A stretch of 64,000 nucleotides of DNA from Mycobacterium terramassiliense (GTDB taxonomy: Bacteria > Actinomycetota > Actinomycetes > Mycobacteriales > Mycobacteriaceae): positions 953,818 through 1,017,817 of the forward strand of contig NZ_LT717700.1 of NCBI RefSeq assembly GCF_900157385.1, given 5' to 3'. Numbering within the stretch: position 1 is the first letter of the stretch; the number at the start of each line of letters is the position of its first letter. A program made the position numbers and the translations under genes. Below, one piece after another: positions 55,445-64,000 of this stretch. The notes under the pieces were generated by a model that searched no databases, had not been told where the DNA came from, and worked only from the letters and a program-made list of their open reading frames with translations.

Positions 55445-58329
55445 TCACCAAATTCGCCGAATTCACGGGCGACACCCATACCGGGCGGCCGGCCATCGCG
55501 CGCATGATCCACACCTTCGCGGTGCCGATCATCCTGTTCTGGGTGGGCGTCGCCATCGCCCTGAGCCTGTTCGTCCCGTCGCTGGAAGTGGTCGGGCAGG
55601 AGCGGTCGGTGTCGTTGAGCCCAAGGGACGCACCGTCATTCGTGGCGATGAAACAGATCGGCCATGCCTTCAACGAGGGCGAGACCGACAGCTCGGCGAT
55701 GATCGTGCTGGAGGGTAATCAGCCCCTCGGCGACGACGCCCACAGGTACTACGACACCGTGATCCGCAAGTTGCGCGACGACAGGGCGCACGTGCTGAGC
55801 ATCCAGGACTTCTGGGGCGATCCGCTCACGGCGGCGGGCGCGCAGAGCAACGACGGCAAGGCCGTAACCGTGCAGGTCAATCTCGCCGGTAATCAGGGCG
55901 AGCCGCTGGCCAACGAATCCGTCGAATCCGTCCGCAACATCGTGAACAGCGTGCCCGCGCCGCCCGGGGTCAAGGCGTACGTGACCGGGGTCTCGGCGAT
56001 GGCCGCGGACCTGCACCACAGCGGCGACAAGTCCATGGTCAGGATCACGCTGACGACGGTCGCGGTGATCCTCATCGTGTTGCTGTTCGTCTACCGGTCG
56101 ATCCTCACCGTGATCCTGTTGCTGATCACGGTGGGCTTCGAATTGACCGCGGCGCGCGGAGCCGTCGCCGTGATCGGCCACTTCGGGCTCATCGGGCTTT
56201 CCACCTTCGCGGTGTCCCTGCTGACGTCGCTGGCGATCGCGGCCGGGACGGACTACGGCATCTTCATCATCGGTCGCTATCAGGAGGCCCGCCACGCCGG
56301 CGAAGACAGGGAATCGGCCTTCTACACGATGTACCGCGGGACGGCCCATGTCATCCTGGGCTCCGGCCTGACGATCGCCGGGGCGATGTTCTGCCTCAGC
56401 TTCGCGCGGATGCCGTACTTCCAGACGCTCGGTATTCCGTGCGCGGTGGGGATGCTGCTCGCGGTGGTGGTCGCGCTGACGCTGGGGCCGGCGGTGCTGA
56501 CCGTCGGCAGCCGGTTCGGCGTGTTCGATCCCAAGCGCAAGCTCGGGGTGCGGGGCTGGCGCCGGGTCGGTACCGCGGTGGTCCGCTGGCCGCTGCCGAT
56601 TCTGGCCGTCACGTGCGCCGTCGCCCTCGTCGGTCTGCTGACCCTGCCCGGCTACCGGGCCAACTACAACGACCGCGAGTACCTGCCCGCATCCATCCCC
56701 GCCAACGCCGGCCTGACGGCCGCGGACCGCCACTTCTCCCAGGCCCGGATGAAACCGGAGATCCTGATGATCCAGACGAACCACGACATGCGTAATCCGA
56801 CCGACTTCTTGGTCCTGGACAGGTTGGCCAAGGGCATCTTTCGGGTCCCGGGCATTTCGCGCGTCCAGGCGATCACCCGGCCCGACGGCACGACGATGGA
56901 CCACACGTCGATTCCGTTCCAGCTGAGCATGCAGAACGCCGCTCAGACGCAGACCATGAAATACCAGCGCGACCAGATGGACAACATGGTCAAGCAGGCC
57001 GACGAGATGACCAAGACGATCGCCAACATGCAGCGGATGTATGACCTGATGACCCAGCTCGTCGCCACCACCCACCGCATGGTCGGCGACACCGAAGAGA
57101 TGCAGCAGATCACCAACGAGCTACGGGACCGCATCGCTGACTTCGACGATTTCTGGCGGCCCATCCGCAGCTATTTCTATTGGGAGAAGCACTGTTTCGA
57201 CATTCCGATCTGCTGGTCGATTCGCCAGATATTCGACGCACTGGACGGCGTTGATCAGATCACCGACAAGCTCAACACGCTCGTCGGCGACATCAAGGAC
57301 CTCGATCGGCTGATGCCGCAGATGGTCGCCCAGTTCCCGCCGATGATCCAGACCATGGAGAACATGCGAACCATGATGCTGGACATGCACAGCACCATGT
57401 CCGGGATCTTCGCCCAGATGGACGAGATGAGCGACAACGCGACGGCCATGGGCCACGCCTTCGACGCCTCCAAGAACGACGACTCGTTCTATCTGCCGCC
57501 AGAAGTGTTCAAAAACAAAGACTTTCAGCGCGCCATGAAGAACTTCCTGTCCCCCGATGGACACGCGGCGCGCATGATCATCCTGCACCGCGGCGATCCC
57601 GCATCGGCCGAGGGCATCGCGAGCATCGACAAGATCCGCACCGCGGCCGAGGAGTCGCTCAAGGGAACCCCGTTGGAGGACGCGAAGATCTACGTGGCCG
57701 GAACGGGGGCCGTCTTCAAGGACATCTCCGAGGGAGCCAAATGGGACCTGGTGATCGCCGGGATTTCCTCGCTGTGCCTGATTTTCATCATCATGCTGAT
57801 CCTGACCCGCGCGCTGGTCGCCGCCGCGGTCATCGTGGGTACGGTGGCGGTTTCTTTGGGCGCTTCGTTCGGGCTGTCGGTGCTCGTCTGGCAGCACATC
57901 CTCGGCATCGAATTGCACTGGATGGTGCTGGCGATGTCCGTCATCGTCTTGTTGGCCGTGGGGTCCGACTACAACCTGCTGTTGGTCTCCCGGTTCAAGC
58001 AGGAAATTCATGCCGGCCTGAATACGGGCATCATCCGTTCGATGGGCGGCACCGGCAAGGTGGTGACCAACGCGGGCCTGGTGTTCGCGTTCACGATGGC
58101 GTCCATGGTCGTCAGCGACGTGCGGATCGTCGGACAGGTGGGCACCACCATCGGGCTGGGCCTGCTGTTCGACACGCTGGTCGTGCGCGCGTTCATGACG
58201 CCGTCCATCGCCGCCCTGCTGGGGCGCTGGTTCTGGTGGCCGATCCGGGTGCGCTCCCGCCCGGCCAGGGTGGCGCCGCGACCGGTCGAACCCCACCGGC
58301 CGGATCGGTCCATGGCGTACAGCGATTAG
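55441..58329 (+). CDS. mmpL4: MmpL4-like RND transporter
   Basis: A 962-residue RND transporter. First helix [20 protein letters not shown]; proton-relay pairs Asp271-Tyr272 in [17 protein letters not shown] and Asp843-Tyr844 in [17 protein letters not shown]. Between residues 480 and 680 the periplasmic region is rich in Met, Gln and Asn and forms the long coiled coil of MmpL4/MmpL5. GTG start overlapping the mmpS4 stop (GTGA). Syntenic with Rv0450c; expected to export mycobactin-type siderophores with MmpS4 and the Rv0455c homolog. Confidence 0.92.
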   Translation: MITKFAEFTGDTHTGRPAIARMIHTFAVPIILFWVGVAIALSLFVPSLEVVGQERSVSLSPRDAPSFVAMKQIGHAFNEGETDSSAMIVLEGNQPLGDDAHRYYDTVIRKLRDDRAHVLSIQDFWGDPLTAAGAQSNDGKAVTVQVNLAGNQGEPLANESVESVRNIVNSVPAPPGVKAYVTGVSAMAADLHHSGDKSMVRITLTTVAVILIVLLFVYRSILTVILLLITVGFELTAARGAVAVIGHFGLIGLSTFAVSLLTSLAIAAGTDYGIFIIGRYQEARHAGEDRESAFYTMYRGTAHVILGSGLTIAGAMFCLSFARMPYFQTLGIPCAVGMLLAVVVALTLGPAVLTVGSRFGVFDPKRKLGVRGWRRVGTAVVRWPLPILAVTCAVALVGLLTLPGYRANYNDREYLPASIPANAGLTAADRHFSQARMKPEILMIQTNHDMRNPTDFLVLDRLAKGIFRVPGISRVQAITRPDGTTMDHTSIPFQLSMQNAAQTQTMKYQRDQMDNMVKQADEMTKTIANMQRMYDLMTQLVATTHRMVGDTEEMQQITNELRDRIADFDDFWRPIRSYFYWEKHCFDIPICWSIRQIFDALDGVDQITDKLNTLVGDIKDLDRLMPQMVAQFPPMIQTMENMRTMMLDMHSTMSGIFAQMDEMSDNATAMGHAFDASKNDDSFYLPPEVFKNKDFQRAMKNFLSPDGHAARMIILHRGDPASAEGIASIDKIRTAAEESLKGTPLEDAKIYVAGTGAVFKDISEGAKWDLVIAGISSLCLIFIIMLILTRALVAAAVIVGTVAVSLGASFGLSVLVWQHILGIELHWMVLAMSVIVLLAVGSDYNLLLVSRFKQEIHAGLNTGIIRSMGGTGKVVTNAGLVFAFTMASMVVSDVRIVGQVGTTIGLGLLFDTLVVRAFMTPSIAALLGRWFWWPIRVRSRPARVAPRPVEPHRPDRSMAYSD

Positions 58330-58360
58330 TCCGTCGGCCCGTTAGCTCCGAATAGCTGCC

Positions 58361-60061
58361 ATGGCAACGATCGCGCTCATCGGCTTCCTCGGCGGCCTTA
58401 TCACCGGCATCTCGCCGTGCATCCTGCCGGTGCTGCCGGTGGTGTTCTTCTCCGGCGTGGACACCGCCCGCGCGGCCCGGCCATATTTGGTGATCGCCGG
58501 CCTGGTCTGCAGCTTCGGCGTGGTCACCCTGGCCGGTTCGGCCCTGCTCTCGGCGCTGCACCTGCCGCAGGACGCGATCCGGTGGGCCGCCCTGGTCACG
58601 CTGACCCTCATCGGCCTCGGGCTGATCTTTCCGCCCCTGCAGCATGTGATCGAACGGCCATTCGCCCGCATCCCGCAGCGTGAAATGGGTTCTCCCCGCT
58701 CGGGTTTCGGGCTCGGCCTGACGCTGGGGGCGCTGTACGTGCCTTGCGCGGGACCGGTGCTGGCCGCCATCGTCGTCGCCGGCGGGACGGCGCGCATCGG
58801 CCCGCCCATCCTGGTTTTGACCGCGACGTTCGCGGTGGGTGCCGCCCTGCCGCTGCTGGTGTTCGCCCTGGCCGGGCGGCGCATCGCCGAGCGCGTCGCG
58901 GCCTTCCGCCGGCGGCAGCGCGCGATCCAGGTCGCCGGCGGGATCACCATGATCCTGCTGGCCGTGGCGCTGGTCTTCAACCTGCCGGCCGTGCTGCAGC
59001 GCGCCGTCCCCGACTACACCGAGGCGCTCCAAAATGCCACGCAGAAAGGCATCGGCGCCAACACCATTCGGCAGAAGCTGAACGCCAGCGGCACCACCCG
59101 CGGGCAGCTGGCCGACTGCACGGGTGATTTCGGCGGCGGTGCCGCCCACCTGCAGCAGTGCGGCCCCGCGCCGGCGATCACCGGGATCACCGGGTGGCTC
59201 AACACCCCCGGCGGCGCCCCGATCGACCTGGCGTCGCTGCGGGGCAAGGTGGTCCTGGTCGACTTCTGGGCGTACTCCTGCATCAACTGCCAGCGCGCCA
59301 TCCCGCACGTGGTCGATTGGTACAACCGGTATCACGACGACGGCTTCGTCGCCATCGGGGTGCACACCCCGGAGTACGCGTTCGAGCGGGTCCCCGCCAA
59401 CGTCGCCAGCGGCGCCGCCGCGCTGCACATCGGCTATCCCGTCGCGCTGGACAACGACTACTCGACATGGAACAGCTACCAGAACCTGTACTGGCCCGCC
59501 GAGTACCTCATCGACGCCAACGGGACGGTGCGCCACACCAAGTTCGGCGAGGGGGACTACGACGGCACGGAAAGGCTGATCCGCGAATTGCTCACTGACG
59601 CCAACCCGGACGTCAAGCTGCCCGGCGCCGGCGGCGCGGTCGATGCCACCCCGCACACCCCGCTCACCCCCGAGACCTACCTGGGCGCGGGCAAGGCCGT
59701 CAACTACGGCGGCGGGGGCGAATACAAGTCCGGCACATCCACATTCGCCTATCCGGCGACGCTGCCCGACGACCGGTTCGCCCTGCGCGGCCGGTGGACC
59801 GTCGACGACCAGGGCGCCACGGCCGACAGCGACGACGCCGCCCTCCGGCTGAACTACACGGCCAAGGACGTCTACGTCGTCGTCGGCGGCACCGGCACCA
59901 TCACCGTGACCAGGGGCGGCCGGACGACCGCGACGGCCATCGGCGGCCCCCCCACCCTGCATCAGATCGCGGGCGGCGACCCCGGGAACGCCGCGCACCG
60001 CGATCAGCTCGACATGCAGGTCGGCAAGGGCCTGCAAGTGTTTTCGTTCACATTCGGCTGA
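58361..60061 (+). CDS. dipZ: DipZ-type CcdA-thioredoxin fusion
   Basis: A 566-residue membrane thiol-redox protein. The N-terminal CcdA/DsbD domain (residues 1-215) has six or more helices and the paired membrane Cys, Cys20 in SPCILPVLP and Cys129 in [10 protein letters not shown]. The periplasmic thioredoxin-like domain has [15 protein letters not shown] (Cys307, Cys310). The C-terminal 130 residues are a beta-sandwich carbohydrate-binding-like module ([32 protein letters not shown]). In M. tuberculosis dipZ lies elsewhere, between mpt70 and mpt83 under SigK control; here it is beside the sigK locus. CCGAAT at 58348-58353 resembles a SigK -10, but no CCATCC -35 was seen. Confidence 0.93.
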   Translation: MATIALIGFLGGLITGISPCILPVLPVVFFSGVDTARAARPYLVIAGLVCSFGVVTLAGSALLSALHLPQDAIRWAALVTLTLIGLGLIFPPLQHVIERPFARIPQREMGSPRSGFGLGLTLGALYVPCAGPVLAAIVVAGGTARIGPPILVLTATFAVGAALPLLVFALAGRRIAERVAAFRRRQRAIQVAGGITMILLAVALVFNLPAVLQRAVPDYTEALQNATQKGIGANTIRQKLNASGTTRGQLADCTGDFGGGAAHLQQCGPAPAITGITGWLNTPGGAPIDLASLRGKVVLVDFWAYSCINCQRAIPHVVDWYNRYHDDGFVAIGVHTPEYAFERVPANVASGAAALHIGYPVALDNDYSTWNSYQNLYWPAEYLIDANGTVRHTKFGEGDYDGTERLIRELLTDANPDVKLPGAGGAVDATPHTPLTPETYLGAGKAVNYGGGGEYKSGTSTFAYPATLPDDRFALRGRWTVDDQGATADSDDAALRLNYTAKDVYVVVGGTGTITVTRGGRTTATAIGGPPTLHQIAGGDPGNAAHRDQLDMQVGKGLQVFSFTFG

Positions 60062-60094
60062 CCAGTCCATGTCGTCGGCGGCTTCGAATCACTC

Positions 60095-60898
60095 ATGGTG
60101 GACGCAATGAATCTGGTGAATCTCCTGCAGGTCTCCGCCGCCTCGGCGCTGGCGCTCGTCGTGGTCCACACGGTCACGTTCGTGATCGCCAGGCGGGTCG
60201 GGCGCTACAACGTCGTCGACGTGGCCTGGGGCGTGGGCTTCGTGGCCATCGCCGCCGTCGCAGCGGCGCTGGGCGGGGGGGACGCGACCCGGCGACGGCT
60301 GCTGCTTGCGCTCGTGGCCATCTGGGGGCTGCGGCTGGCCTGGCACATCGGGCGCAAGACGGCCGGCAAGGGCGAGGATCCCCGGTATGCCGCCCTGCTG
60401 CGCGGTGCGACGGTCGCCCAGGTGGTGCGGAAAGTCTTTGTGCTGCAGGCCTTTATCGGCTGGTTCGTGTCAATTCCGCTGCAGCTGTCGGCGGTTACCG
60501 GGCCCACGCCTGCCGCGCTGACCGCGGTCACGGTGGTGGGGCTGACCGGGTGGCTGGTGGGCTTCGCCTTCGAAGCCGTGGGCGATCGGCAGCTGCGAAC
60601 CTTCAAGGCCGATCCGGCGAATCGCGGTGTCGTGCTGGACCGGGGCCTGTGGGCGTGGACGCGCCACCCCAACTACTTCGGCGACGCGGCGGTGTGGTGG
60701 GGAGTCTGGCTGATCACCCTCAACGGCTGGTGGGCCGTGGCCACGGTCGGCTCGCCATTGCTCATGACCTATTTCCTGATGTATGTCAGCGGTGCGCGAC
60801 TGACCGAGAAGCTGATGGCCGGCCGTCCCGGCTTCGACGAATACCGGCAACGGACAGCGTTTTTCTTCCCCCGGCCTCCTCGATCGGCAGCGCGATGA
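60095..60898 (+). CDS. DUF1295-family membrane protein (Rv0446c-like)
   Basis: A 267-residue polytopic protein of the steroid 5-alpha reductase/ICMT-like fold. About six helices, with the signature WAWTRHPNYFGDAAVWWGVW near residue 190 and FDEYRQRTAFFFP at the C-terminus. Such proteins use a lipid or NADPH/SAM cofactor, but the substrate is unknown. In M. tuberculosis the same gene precedes sigK. The ATG at 60095 follows CACTC; the first helix begins about residue 8. Confidence 0.87.
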   Translation: MVDAMNLVNLLQVSAASALALVVVHTVTFVIARRVGRYNVVDVAWGVGFVAIAAVAAALGGGDATRRRLLLALVAIWGLRLAWHIGRKTAGKGEDPRYAALLRGATVAQVVRKVFVLQAFIGWFVSIPLQLSAVTGPTPAALTAVTVVGLTGWLVGFAFEAVGDRQLRTFKADPANRGVVLDRGLWAWTRHPNYFGDAAVWWGVWLITLNGWWAVATVGSPLLMTYFLMYVSGARLTEKLMAGRPGFDEYRQRTAFFFPRPPRSAAR

Positions 60899-60919
60899 AG
60901 CGCGATAGGCTACCGCTCG

Positions 60920-61476
60920 ATGAGCAACGAGCTCGACGCCCTGCTGCGCCAGGTCGCGCGCGGGGACAGCGCCGCCTTCGCCACGGTCTACGACCTCACC
61001 AAAGCCCGAGTGTATGGACTGGTGACGCGGGTGGTGCGTGACCCGGGCTACAGCGAGGAAACCACCCAGGAGGTCTATCTCGAGGTGTGGCGCACGGCGG
61101 CGCAGTACGACCCGGCGAGGGGGCGGCCCTGGCCTGGCTGCTGACCATGGCGCACCGGCGGGCCGTCGACCGGGTGCGCGCCGAGCAGGCGGGCAGCAGA
61201 CGCGAATCCCGCTACGGCGCGACCAGCGCCGAAACCGCCGGCACGACAGCGCACGATCCGGTAGCCGACTCGGCGATCGCCGGCGACGAGCGTCGCCGCG
61301 TGACCCAATGTCTGGAGGGGCTCAGCGCTGCGCAGCGGCAGTGCATCGAGCTGGCCTACTACCAGGGGCTGACGTACAGCGAGGTGTCGCAGCGACTGGC
61401 GGCCAACCTGTCCACGATCAAATCCCGCATCCGCGACGCGCTGCGCGGCCTGCGCAACTGCCTGGACGTGCCATGA
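60920..61476 (+). pseudogene. sigK: ECF sigma factor SigK, frameshifted at a G-run
   Basis: The first 67 residues are in one frame ([59 protein letters not shown]; sigma region 2) and end at a TGA after RPWPGC. The rest is in another frame ([20 protein letters not shown], then region 4 [20 protein letters not shown] and [20 protein letters not shown]). One extra G in GGGGG at 61119-61123 would restore [14 protein letters not shown], matching the family, and give 185 residues. SigK directs mpt70/mpt83/dipZ-type genes and is held by RskA. Either a base was dropped in the run or the gene is really inactive. Confidence 0.88.
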
Positions 61477-62171
61477 CCGAGCCGACCGATTTCGAAGTGC
61501 TCGAGCTCGCCACGCCGTATGCCCTGCATGCCTTGTCGGACGGGGAACGCGCCGAGGTCGAGCGGCGGGTCGCCGCCGCGCCGGCTCCGGTGGCGGCGGC
61601 CTTCGACGACGAGGTCCGCGCCGTCCGGGAGACGATGGCGGTCGTCTCGGCGGCGACCGCGGCCGAGCCACCGGCGCACCTGCGGGCGACCATGCTGGCC
61701 GCCGCGGCACCGGACAACGTGCGTAAAATAGCCTGGCGCAGAACGGTTTTCGCTTCCGCGGCGGCCGCCGTCGTGGTGGGTGCGGCGGCGTTCGGCGTCG
61801 GGGTGCTGATGCATTCGCCGGCGAAGCCGTCGATGGCCGAGCAGGTCCTGGCGGCCCCGGACGTCCAGACGGTCTCGCGTCCCCTGGCCAACGGGACCGC
61901 CACGGTGATGTTCTCCCGCGACCGCAACGCGGCCGTGCTGGTGATGAACAACGTGCCGCCGCCATCGCCGGGCACCGTGTATCAGATGTGGTTGATCGGG
62001 ACCAACGGCCCCACCTCCGCGGGCACCATGGGCGCCGCGGCCGTGTTGCCCTCGACGAAAGACACCCTCACCAACATCGGATCCTCGACGGCGCTCGCGT
62101 TCACCGTCGAACCGGGCAACGGATCGTCGCGCCCGACCACCCCGATCCTGGCCGAGCTGCCCCTGAGTTAG
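61473..62171 (+). CDS. rskA: Anti-sigma-K factor RskA
   Basis: A 232-residue single-pass membrane anti-sigma factor. The cytoplasmic part begins [20 protein letters not shown] and matches the helical sigma-binding domain (residues 1-85). A membrane helix ([20 protein letters not shown]) lies near residue 100. The extracytoplasmic part ([36 protein letters not shown]) is the domain cleaved in the RseP-type proteolysis that frees SigK. The ATG overlaps the sigK stop (ATGA). Its own frame is intact. It converges on the next gene with a 4-base overlap. Confidence 0.93.
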   Translation: MTEPTDFEVLELATPYALHALSDGERAEVERRVAAAPAPVAAAFDDEVRAVRETMAVVSAATAAEPPAHLRATMLAAAAPDNVRKIAWRRTVFASAAAAVVVGAAAFGVGVLMHSPAKPSMAEQVLAAPDVQTVSRPLANGTATVMFSRDRNAAVLVMNNVPPPSPGTVYQMWLIGTNGPTSAGTMGAAAVLPSTKDTLTNIGSSTALAFTVEPGNGSSRPTTPILAELPLS

Positions 62172-63022
62172 GCCTTCTTCGTGAGGCCGCCCAGGATCGC
62201 GACCAGCACGCCCAGCCCCACCAGCGCGGCGCCCGCGACCAGCGTCACGTCGAGCCAGTGCCGCAGGCCTGCCTCGGCGTGGGCGACCATCACCTCGGCG
62301 ACCTGGCGGATGTCCCCGGTGGTGCGGTTGAGCGCGTCGCCGACGTAGCGGCGACCCGCCTCGATGCCCGCCCATCCCGCCGCGCCGACCAGCAGCGCCG
62401 CGATCCCGAGGCTGGCCAGGGCCTTGCCGCGCCGCCGCGCGGCCGCCAGCGTCAGCAGCCCGAACAGGCCGCTCAGGGCCGCCGCGCCGGCGCTGACCCA
62501 CGGGCCCCAGGCCGCCAGCCGGCTCAGCCTGCCCTCCCGCAGCGACGGTGGCATCGACACCGCGACCGGGACGGTCAGGTCCGCGGGCACCGCGACGTTG
62601 TGGCTGCTCAGCACCTGCCGGAACGAGTCGTCGTTGAGCATCGGGGCCACGTCGATGACCCACTGATCGCCGTTCTGGCCCGGCCGCGGGTCGGTGAACA
62701 ACCAGGCGTGGGCGGCCCGGTTCGCCCGGGCGAACAGCGGCGGGAACTCACGCCCCGCGGTGAAGGCGTTGGCGACGTCGCGCACCCGCGCGCTGTCCAC
62801 CGGGTAGCGGCCGGCGCCCTGCTCGGCGATGAGCGCCATCGCCCGCGTGGTGAGTTCGCCCGCCATCGCCGACTGCAGGGCGGGGTCGCCCGCGGCCTGC
62901 TGCGCGAGGGCGGCGTAGCCGTCCTCGCTGACGACGTTGCGCTGCGCCCAGGCCGCGGGAATCGCGACGGCCAGCGCAACCGTGGTGGCCAGCCACAAGG
63001 CAACGGTGGCCGCGAATCGCAC
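62168..63022 (-). CDS. Membrane protein with extracytoplasmic domain, unknown function
   Basis: A 284-residue protein. An N-terminal signal-like helix ([20 protein letters not shown]) is followed by a periplasmic region (residues 25-165, [36 protein letters not shown]) and two or three C-terminal helices ([40 protein letters not shown] and [20 protein letters not shown]). No family recognised. GTG start at 63022. Not part of the recalled M. tuberculosis order between rskA and Rv0443. Confidence 0.78.
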   Translation of the reverse strand: MRFAATVALWLATTVALAVAIPAAWAQRNVVSEDGYAALAQQAAGDPALQSAMAGELTTRAMALIAEQGAGRYPVDSARVRDVANAFTAGREFPPLFARANRAAHAWLFTDPRPGQNGDQWVIDVAPMLNDDSFRQVLSSHNVAVPADLTVPVAVSMPPSLREGRLSRLAAWGPWVSAGAAALSGLFGLLTLAAARRRGKALASLGIAALLVGAAGWAGIEAGRRYVGDALNRTTGDIRQVAEVMVAHAEAGLRHWLDVTLVAGAALVGLGVLVAILGGLTKKA

Positions 63023-63032
63023 GCCTTAGAAC

Positions 63033-63545
63033 CTACTGAATCCCCCGCACGTACGCGGCCTGGCCGAGGTGCTGGGCGCAGTCGTCGATGATGCTCACCA
63101 GCCGCGCGCTGGCCGTCACGGGCGGGTCCCAGTTGGTGTCGACGACGCGGCCCAGCTCGTCGGCCGTCACGCTGGCGATGTATTCGAGGGTCAGCTTGTG
63201 CACCGCGTGGTAGTAGCCGGACAGCAGCTCGGCGGGGGCCTTCACCTTCGCCACCTCGTCGGGGCCGTGCCCGTACCCGGTGTCGTTGCGCGGCAGGTCC
63301 AACCCGAACCGATCCACCCACCCGTCGCGGGTCCACACCTGCTCCACACCGGCCACCTGGGCAAGCTGGATGTCCTGCACTCGCGCGCTGTGCCAGATCA
63401 GCCAGGCGATGCTGTTGGCGTTGGGGGCCGGGCGGTAGTTGGACACTTCGTCGGTCAGCCCGTCGGCGAGCTCGTCGACGTGTTCGATCAACCGGGTGAA
63501 CGCGTCGCGAAGCAGTTCCTGAGTTGCAGCGTCAGCGTCGGCCAT
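63033..63545 (-). CDS. DinB-superfamily protein (Rv0443-like)
   Basis: A 170-residue four-helix-bundle protein of the DinB/DUF664 group. Candidate metal ligands are the His residues in NSIAWLIWHSARVQDIQLAQ, SGYYHAVHKLTLEYI and DDCAQHLGQAAYVRGI. Related proteins include mycothiol-dependent maleylpyruvate isomerase and S-transferases, so mycothiol chemistry is plausible but not shown. The ATG at 63545 is chosen; ADADAATQELLRDAFTRLIE is a good N-terminal helix. Confidence 0.85.
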   Translation of the reverse strand: MADADAATQELLRDAFTRLIEHVDELADGLTDEVSNYRPAPNANSIAWLIWHSARVQDIQLAQVAGVEQVWTRDGWVDRFGLDLPRNDTGYGHGPDEVAKVKAPAELLSGYYHAVHKLTLEYIASVTADELGRVVDTNWDPPVTASARLVSIIDDCAQHLGQAAYVRGIQ

Positions 63546-63555
63546 GTCACCGACA

Positions 63556-63927
63556 TTACGGCCCCCCGTGCCACACCGCCTCGACGTTGTTGCCGTCGGG
63601 ATCGCGGACGAAGGCCCCGAAATACCCGGGGTGATATTCGGGCCAGAGCCGCGGCACGTGCAACGACGCGGCGCCCAGCCGCACGGCCGTCTCGTGAAAG
63701 GCGCGCACCGCGCCTTCGTCGGCGGCCTCGAAGGCCAGGTGCACCTCGCGGGCGGGACCCATGCCCGACCCATCCGCGATCCAGAATGACGGTTTGCCGT
63801 CGCGGCCGTACCCGATGGCGCGGCCGAAATCCATTTGCCGCGAAAAACCCAGCACTCCCAGCACGTTGTCGTAAAAATTCTGCGATTTCGGATAATCGGC
63901 GCAATTGATTCCGATGTGGTCGATCAC
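63556..63927 (-). CDS. Glyoxalase/bleomycin-resistance (VOC) family protein
   Basis: A 123-residue VOC-fold protein. The first beta-alpha-beta unit is IDHIGINCADYPKSQNFYDN and the second ends HPGYFGAFVRDPDGNNVEAV. Metal-ligand positions His (DHIGIN), His (REVHLAFEA) and Glu (NNVEAVWH) are present, so a metal site is likely. Substrate unknown. I chose the GTG at 63927, which starts right at the fold, over a GTG eight codons upstream. Confidence 0.83.
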   Translation of the reverse strand: MIDHIGINCADYPKSQNFYDNVLGVLGFSRQMDFGRAIGYGRDGKPSFWIADGSGMGPAREVHLAFEAADEGAVRAFHETAVRLGAASLHVPRLWPEYHPGYFGAFVRDPDGNNVEAVWHGGP

Positions 63928-63974
63928 GGAAGTGATCCTGGCACGACACACCGGCGCGGTCGTAGATTATTTAG

Positions 63975-64000
63975 ATGACCTACGACCTGATCATCCGCAA
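63975..64000 (+). CDS. Start of an amidohydrolase-like gene (truncated by window edge)
   Basis: Only the first eight codons are visible: ATG then TYDLIIR. This is the usual opening of D-aminoacylase/N-acyl-D-amino-acid deacylase-type amidohydrolases (TYDLIIRNGTVVDG), so that product is likely, but the window ends here and nothing more can be checked. Confidence 0.45.

Noticed and set aside
58324..58353. SigK promoter upstream of dipZ
   Set aside because: CCGAAT is present but no CCATCC-like element occurs 16-18 bases before it, so it is not listed as a promoter.
58193..60070. A 625-codon minus-strand frame opposite dipZ
   Set aside because: DipZ on the plus strand has clear catalytic motifs; the antisense frame has none and is Gly/Arg/His rich.
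60067..60089. SigK-type promoter before the DUF1295 gene (CCATGT and TCGAAT)
   Set aside because: The spacer is only 11 bases and both boxes are imperfect.

Overview
The window is high-GC actinobacterial DNA from a slow-growing Mycobacterium, most likely a member or close relative of the M. avium complex. The evidence is three mycolic-acid cyclopropane synthases (CmaA2, PcaA and UmaA types), MshA, HbhA, SenX3-RegX3, SigK-RskA and MmpS/MmpL pairs. The gene order matches M. tuberculosis Rv0504c back to about Rv0443, read in reverse. Species assignment is inference, and M. tuberculosis names are used below as ortholog labels recalled from family knowledge, not from a search.

Layout. 1-9.7 kb: tail of a HadA-like dehydratase, cmaA2, an acyltransferase, a galE2-like SDR, ribosomal protein bS22, an HTH protein, proC, a thioesterase-like protein, a TIM-barrel protein, a membrane protein and a Ppx/GppA phosphatase. 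9.7-14.2 kb: a FadR-like regulator divergent from a three-gene oxidoreductase operon, then a palindromic repeat and a Nudix gene. 14.2-25 kb: regX3-senX3 with a MIRU-like coupling ORF between them, gpm1, a YbjN protein, mshA, a ROK regulator, an SDR, an L,D-transpeptidase lipoprotein, murB and a nitrilase-like hydrolase. 25-31 kb: a frameshifted membrane protein gene, deoC, small exported/membrane proteins, hbhA, an XRE regulator with a perfect palindromic operator, a DUF445 protein and madR. 31-40 kb: a UbiA-family prenyltransferase, pcaA, umaA, fadB2, icl, an acyl-ACP thioesterase and ramB. 40-49.5 kb: lpdC, small membrane proteins, an aldehyde dehydrogenase, a prolyl oligopeptidase, a secreted mini-protein, an envelope gene broken by what looks like sequencing adapter, and echA2. 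49.5-58.3 kb: an export locus made of an Rv0455c homolog, a zinc-ribbon protein, two back-to-back MmpS/MmpL pairs, a TetR regulator and a multi-operator control region with a possible IdeR box. 58.3-64 kb: dipZ, a DUF1295 protein, sigK (frameshifted), rskA, a membrane protein, a DinB-like protein, a glyoxalase-fold protein and the start of an amidohydrolase-like gene.

Functionally the window joins mycolic acid modification and its regulation (cmaA2, pcaA, umaA, madR), acetate/fatty-acid carbon use (fadB2, icl, ramB, lpdC), phosphate sensing (senX3-regX3, ppx), redox buffering (mshA, dipZ) and probable siderophore export (Rv0455c, MmpS4/L4). Three coding regions are interrupted: sigK at a G-run, the Rv0479c homolog at a C/G-rich stretch, and the envelope gene at 46.8-48.1 kb by a Nextera-like sequence. 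The last is almost certainly an assembly artefact. The first two could be errors or real mutations. No tRNA, rRNA, CRISPR array, insertion sequence or prophage gene was seen.
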